Below, in pieces: positions 61,334 to 64,000 of a stretch of DNA of 64,000 bases. Both the position numbers and the translations under genes were made by a program. The stretch covers positions 60,814-124,813 of the forward strand of contig JAPLOA010000047.1 of assembly GCA_026400835.1 (NCBI GenBank). Reading direction: 5' to 3'. Position 1 is the first letter of the stretch, and each line of letters starts with the position of its first letter. Origin of the DNA: Planctomycetales bacterium (GTDB taxonomy: Bacteria > Planctomycetota > Planctomycetia > Planctomycetales > Planctomycetaceae). Below the pieces are notes generated by a model. It had not been told where the DNA came from. It saw only the letters and a list, made by a program, of their open reading frames with translations, and made no database searches.

Positions 61334-61852
61334 CTATTGCAGCGGCATCTTAATCGACATCATTGCAATTCCGACAACTGTAGCGCCGGAAAGCAGCAGC
61401 GCAATCAACAGACCAACTCCATAGACGGTCCGGATACCATCATCCGGAAGCTCTCGTTGATGGAGTAACTTACGAGCAATCACGCCGCAGACCCACGACC
61501 AGTGCAGCATAACATGCACTACAATTCCAAAGGCCAGCACGCTGAGGAAAAAGAACTGCACACTACACCACTGTCCGAAATTCATGGACCACAGCGTCCA
61601 GCCCTTCGCCGCAACTCCGGGTGGAAAGACAAACTGCACAATGACGGCCGAGATTGAATGCAGGCAAAATACCAGCAGCAGAAAAGTGTCCAGCCAGAAG
61701 TTCACGAGAGTCCGGGAGACTCGAGTGCCGTCTGAAGCCACGACCTCAGACTTCTGTACAATTCGATCAGTAACTGGTGTATCAGTAATGGGGTTCGTTG
61801 TTGCCGACACGAAAGTGACGCTCCCGACTTTGTGCAACCGCCCCTTCAGCAC
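61334..61852 (-). CDS. DUF4405-like four-helix membrane protein
   Basis: A 172-residue membrane protein with about three to four hydrophobic segments: VNFWLDTFLLLVFCLHSISAVIVQFVF, FFFLSVLAFGIVVHVMLHWSWVCGVIA and GVGLLIALLLSGATVVGIAMM. His residues inside the helices (CLHS, VHVMLHW) are placed as in cytochrome b-like DUF4405 proteins, where they can bind haem. The family assignment is by eye. It lies immediately upstream of the UspA gene, which suggests a link to redox or respiratory stress. Confidence 0.65.
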   Translation of the reverse strand: MLKGRLHKVGSVTFVSATTNPITDTPVTDRIVQKSEVVASDGTRVSRTLVNFWLDTFLLLVFCLHSISAVIVQFVFPPGVAAKGWTLWSMNFGQWCSVQFFFLSVLAFGIVVHVMLHWSWVCGVIARKLLHQRELPDDGIRTVYGVGLLIALLLSGATVVGIAMMSIKMPLQ

Positions 61853-62068
61853 TACAGTCGTCCGCCGAGGCCAACAAGGGCATTGTCAGATCGTCTCTGT
61901 GGCGTCGCAAATCGGATGCCGCTGCTGTCGAACTAATTTGTTTCCGGCAGATCAAGCACAGAAGCGTGCGATAGTGCCCATAGATTTTTCAGGCCGGTCG
62001 ACTTCGCACACTTGCGAGCGATAGGGCACATCAGCGAAACTAAGCGAATCGGAATGGAGGACTCTTAT

Positions 62069-63295
62069 ATGCAGAATGTGCTGGCCGTGGTGCTCGCCGG
62101 GGGCAAAGGATCGCGACTGGAGCCTTTAACTCGAGATCGCAGCAAGCCTGCGGTTCCGTTCGGCGGCTGTTTCCGAATCATCGACTTTACGCTGTCGAAT
62201 TGCCTCAACAGCGGTCTTCGCAAAATCCTCGTGATGACTCAGTACAAGGCCGCCAGTCTCGAACGGCACATCGAACTGGGCTGGCACTTTCTTCCGGCAG
62301 AGTTGGGAGAATTTGTCAGCGTTCGACCGCCCGAGCAACGAGTCGATGAAAACTGGTACATGGGTACTGCCGATGCCATCTACCAGAACATCTACACGAT
62401 CGAAAAAGTCCGCCCGAAGCACATCGTGATTCTGAGCGGCGATCATATCTATCGAATGGACTATTCGAAGTTCATCGCTGACCACATTGCGTCAGGAGCC
62501 AACGCCAGCATTGCCTGTTTGCCAGTTCCTCTCGACGAAGGACGTCGATTTGGCATCATGCAGGTCGATGAAAATCGTCGTGTGGTTCGATTTCGTGAAA
62601 AGCCGGAACAGCCGGATGCAATCCCCGATCGTCCTGAACAATGTCTTGCATCAATGGGCATCTACGTGTTCGACACGGAGTTTCTCTTTGAGCAGCTTTG
62701 CATTGACGCCAACGAACCTGGAAGCAATCGCGATTTTGGCAAAGATATTATTCCCTCAATTGTCGACTCCAGTCGCGTCATGGCGTGGCCGTTTGAAGAT
62801 CCGGAAACCGGGGGTCCGGCCTACTGGCGCGATGTGGGAACATTGGACTCCTACTATGAAACGAGCATGGATCTCACATCCGTGCGGCCGCAGCTGAATC
62901 TTTACGATCCGGAATGGCCGATTCGAACATGGCAGCCCCCGTTGCCTCCTCCGAAGTTTGTCTTTAACGACCGCGATTCCAGTGAACCACGAATTGGATC
63001 TGCAACTGACAGTTTGATTTGTTCCGGATCAATTGTTTCCGGTGGAAAAGTCGACCGCTGCATTTTTTCCCCGCGAGTCCGCGTCAACAGTTTTTCGTCT
63101 GTCACGAACACCATACTGTTCGAAGGTGTTGAAGTGGGGAGGCACTGCGTGATCAAACGAGCCATTGTCGACAAAGGCGTGTCAATCCCCGAGGGAACTC
63201 GCATTGGAGTGGATCCAGCTGAGGATCTTGCTCGTGGTTTGACGATCTCAGAAGGGGGAATAACGGTTGTGCCGAGAAATGTTCGATTCGTCTGA
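62069..63295 (+). CDS. glgC: Glucose-1-phosphate adenylyltransferase
   Basis: A 408-residue ADP-glucose synthase. [50 protein letters not shown] carries the nucleotidyltransferase signature. [23 protein letters not shown] and [21 protein letters not shown] hold the catalytic Asp and glucose-1-phosphate site, [10 protein letters not shown] the closing motif, and the C-terminal left-handed beta helix is present ([31 protein letters not shown]). It makes ADP-glucose for glycogen synthesis. The ATG at 62069 has GGAGG eight bases upstream, so it is used rather than 62012 or 62054. Confidence 0.94.
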   Translation: MQNVLAVVLAGGKGSRLEPLTRDRSKPAVPFGGCFRIIDFTLSNCLNSGLRKILVMTQYKAASLERHIELGWHFLPAELGEFVSVRPPEQRVDENWYMGTADAIYQNIYTIEKVRPKHIVILSGDHIYRMDYSKFIADHIASGANASIACLPVPLDEGRRFGIMQVDENRRVVRFREKPEQPDAIPDRPEQCLASMGIYVFDTEFLFEQLCIDANEPGSNRDFGKDIIPSIVDSSRVMAWPFEDPETGGPAYWRDVGTLDSYYETSMDLTSVRPQLNLYDPEWPIRTWQPPLPPPKFVFNDRDSSEPRIGSATDSLICSGSIVSGGKVDRCIFSPRVRVNSFSSVTNTILFEGVEVGRHCVIKRAIVDKGVSIPEGTRIGVDPAEDLARGLTISEGGITVVPRNVRFV

Positions 63296-63476
63296 AGACT
63301 TTGCAGGCACTCCGCAGTTGCACGTCGGCCTCGAATTGATCAGCATGAGGCGCAGCGTCGCTTTGGACGGCAGCGAAACTCGGCGGTGCTGGTCGCCTTT
63401 AATGTCCGGGATTTGGTAAATTGGATAAGAATTAATCGCCCGGATTTCTCAGGGCTGAATGCTCGAAAGTTTCGAA

Positions 63477-63962
63477 ATGTCTGACTTTGAAGATCGATTG
63501 CAGAAGGCAATTCAACGTGGCCAGCAGGCTCGCGTTCTCGGTGATGCATCCCAGGAAGCCGATGCCGCGACTGAAGAAGAAATGCGTCTCAAACATTCGC
63601 AATTCCGCAATGAACTTTCCGAGCACATCGAAAACTGCCTGCGGAAACTCTGTGATCATTTCCCGGGCTTCGATTACAGCACAGTGCTGAATGAAAAAGG
63701 CTGGGGAGCGCGCATCAGTCGCGACGACATCAAGCTTGGGCGAGGAACCGCGAAGAACGAATACAGTCGCCTGGAAGTTCTGGTGCGACCATTCAATGAT
63801 ACGCATATCATTGAGATCTCAACAAAAGGCACAATCCGTAATCGTGAGTCGCTGAACCGCAGTAACTTTAAGTTTCTGAAGGATGCGACGAAGGACATAC
63901 TGAAACAGATTGTCGACGGCATCGTGCTGGAATTTGCCGAGCAGTACTCAGCGCATTCGTAA
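63477..63962 (+). CDS. Unknown protein, 161 residues
   Basis: MSDFEDRLQKAIQRGQQARVLGDASQEADAATEEEMRLKHSQFRNELSEHIENCLRKLCDHFPGFDYSTVLNEKGWGARISRDDIKLG begins with a helical, charged region, followed by an alpha/beta part (EYSRLEVLVRPFNDTHIIEISTKGTIRNRESLNRSNFKFLKDATKDILKQIVDGIVLEFAEQYSAHS). No family is recognised, though it feels like a conserved planctomycete protein. The ATG at 63477 is used because the charged helix begins there; 63459 would add six residues. Confidence 0.65.
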   Translation: MSDFEDRLQKAIQRGQQARVLGDASQEADAATEEEMRLKHSQFRNELSEHIENCLRKLCDHFPGFDYSTVLNEKGWGARISRDDIKLGRGTAKNEYSRLEVLVRPFNDTHIIEISTKGTIRNRESLNRSNFKFLKDATKDILKQIVDGIVLEFAEQYSAHS

Positions 63963-63970
63963 GGCAATTA

Positions 63971-64000
63971 ATGCTCCAGCTTGAGACAGTCGCGGGGGGC
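63971..64000 (+). CDS. Possible start of the next gene (partial)
   Basis: An ATG at 63971, preceded by AAGGCAATTA, is open to the window edge (MLQLETVAGG). Ten codons are too few to judge. Confidence 0.2.
   Translation, partial: MLQLETVAGG

Noticed and set aside
1..64000. CRISPR arrays, rRNA genes and insertion sequences
   Set aside because: No regularly spaced repeat-spacer array, no rRNA-like sequence and no recognisable transposase was found on reading both strands.

Overview
The window looks like a chromosomal segment of a Planctomycetota bacterium, most likely within the Planctomycetales. This is inferred from gene content: two DUF1501 proteins with Tat-like leaders, two DUF1549/DUF1553 cytochrome proteins (28480-30996 and 47890-50829), a giant PVC-type haem dehydrogenase protein (35537-39556), a tetrahydromethanopterin-linked methylene dehydrogenase (3660-4532), a formylglycine-generating enzyme (31052-32176) and several small planctomycete-type proteins. 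Intergenic spaces are long and rich in hairpin-forming dispersed repeats.

Layout. 1-7300: partial OstA-like secreted protein, small lipoprotein, HU-like protein, MtdC-type dehydrogenase, EF-hand protein and a secreted lactonase. 7323-17209: an integrated element of about 9.84 kb bounded by a 47-bp direct repeat that is the 3' part of tRNA-Thr(CGT); the intact tRNA lies at the right end. 17570-35249: PEP hydrolase-like protein, PSP1 protein, DUF1501, MoxR plus DUF58, peptide deformylase, SDR, a 657-aa unknown, a DUF1549/1553 plus DUF1501 operon, FGE, sugar isomerase-like protein, ATP-grasp ligase and YkgJ protein. 35537-47574: the PVC giant, a membrane protein, a sulfotransferase, a frameshifted serine acetyltransferase, CPBP protease, a small basic protein and UppS. 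47890-64000: second DUF1549/1553 protein, an isolated mraZ with its operator repeats, prmC, VF530 protein, SurE, Prs, two coupled amidohydrolases, a damaged PEP-CTERM protein, UspA, a DUF4405-like membrane protein and GlgC.

The most interesting object is the element. All its genes lie on the plus strand. In order: an unknown 245-aa protein, small DNA-binding proteins, a stand-alone Spo11/TopoVI-A-like protein, a lambda O-like initiator with iterons inside its gene, a DnaB helicase, an AlpA-like protein, an HK97-fold major capsid protein, a P27-type small terminase and a tyrosine integrase. Repeats flank both ends next to the att sites. Large terminase, portal, protease, tail and lysis genes are absent. 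This fits a phage satellite that replicates itself but borrows packaging and tail functions from a helper, while supplying its own capsid protein and packaging-specificity subunit. A degenerate prophage is the main alternative.

A second theme is gene damage by short tandem duplications: 61 bp in the TopoVI-A-like gene, 12/13 bp in the serine acetyltransferase and 16 bp in the PEP-CTERM gene. Each shifts the frame. They could be real recent mutations or assembly errors; reads would decide.
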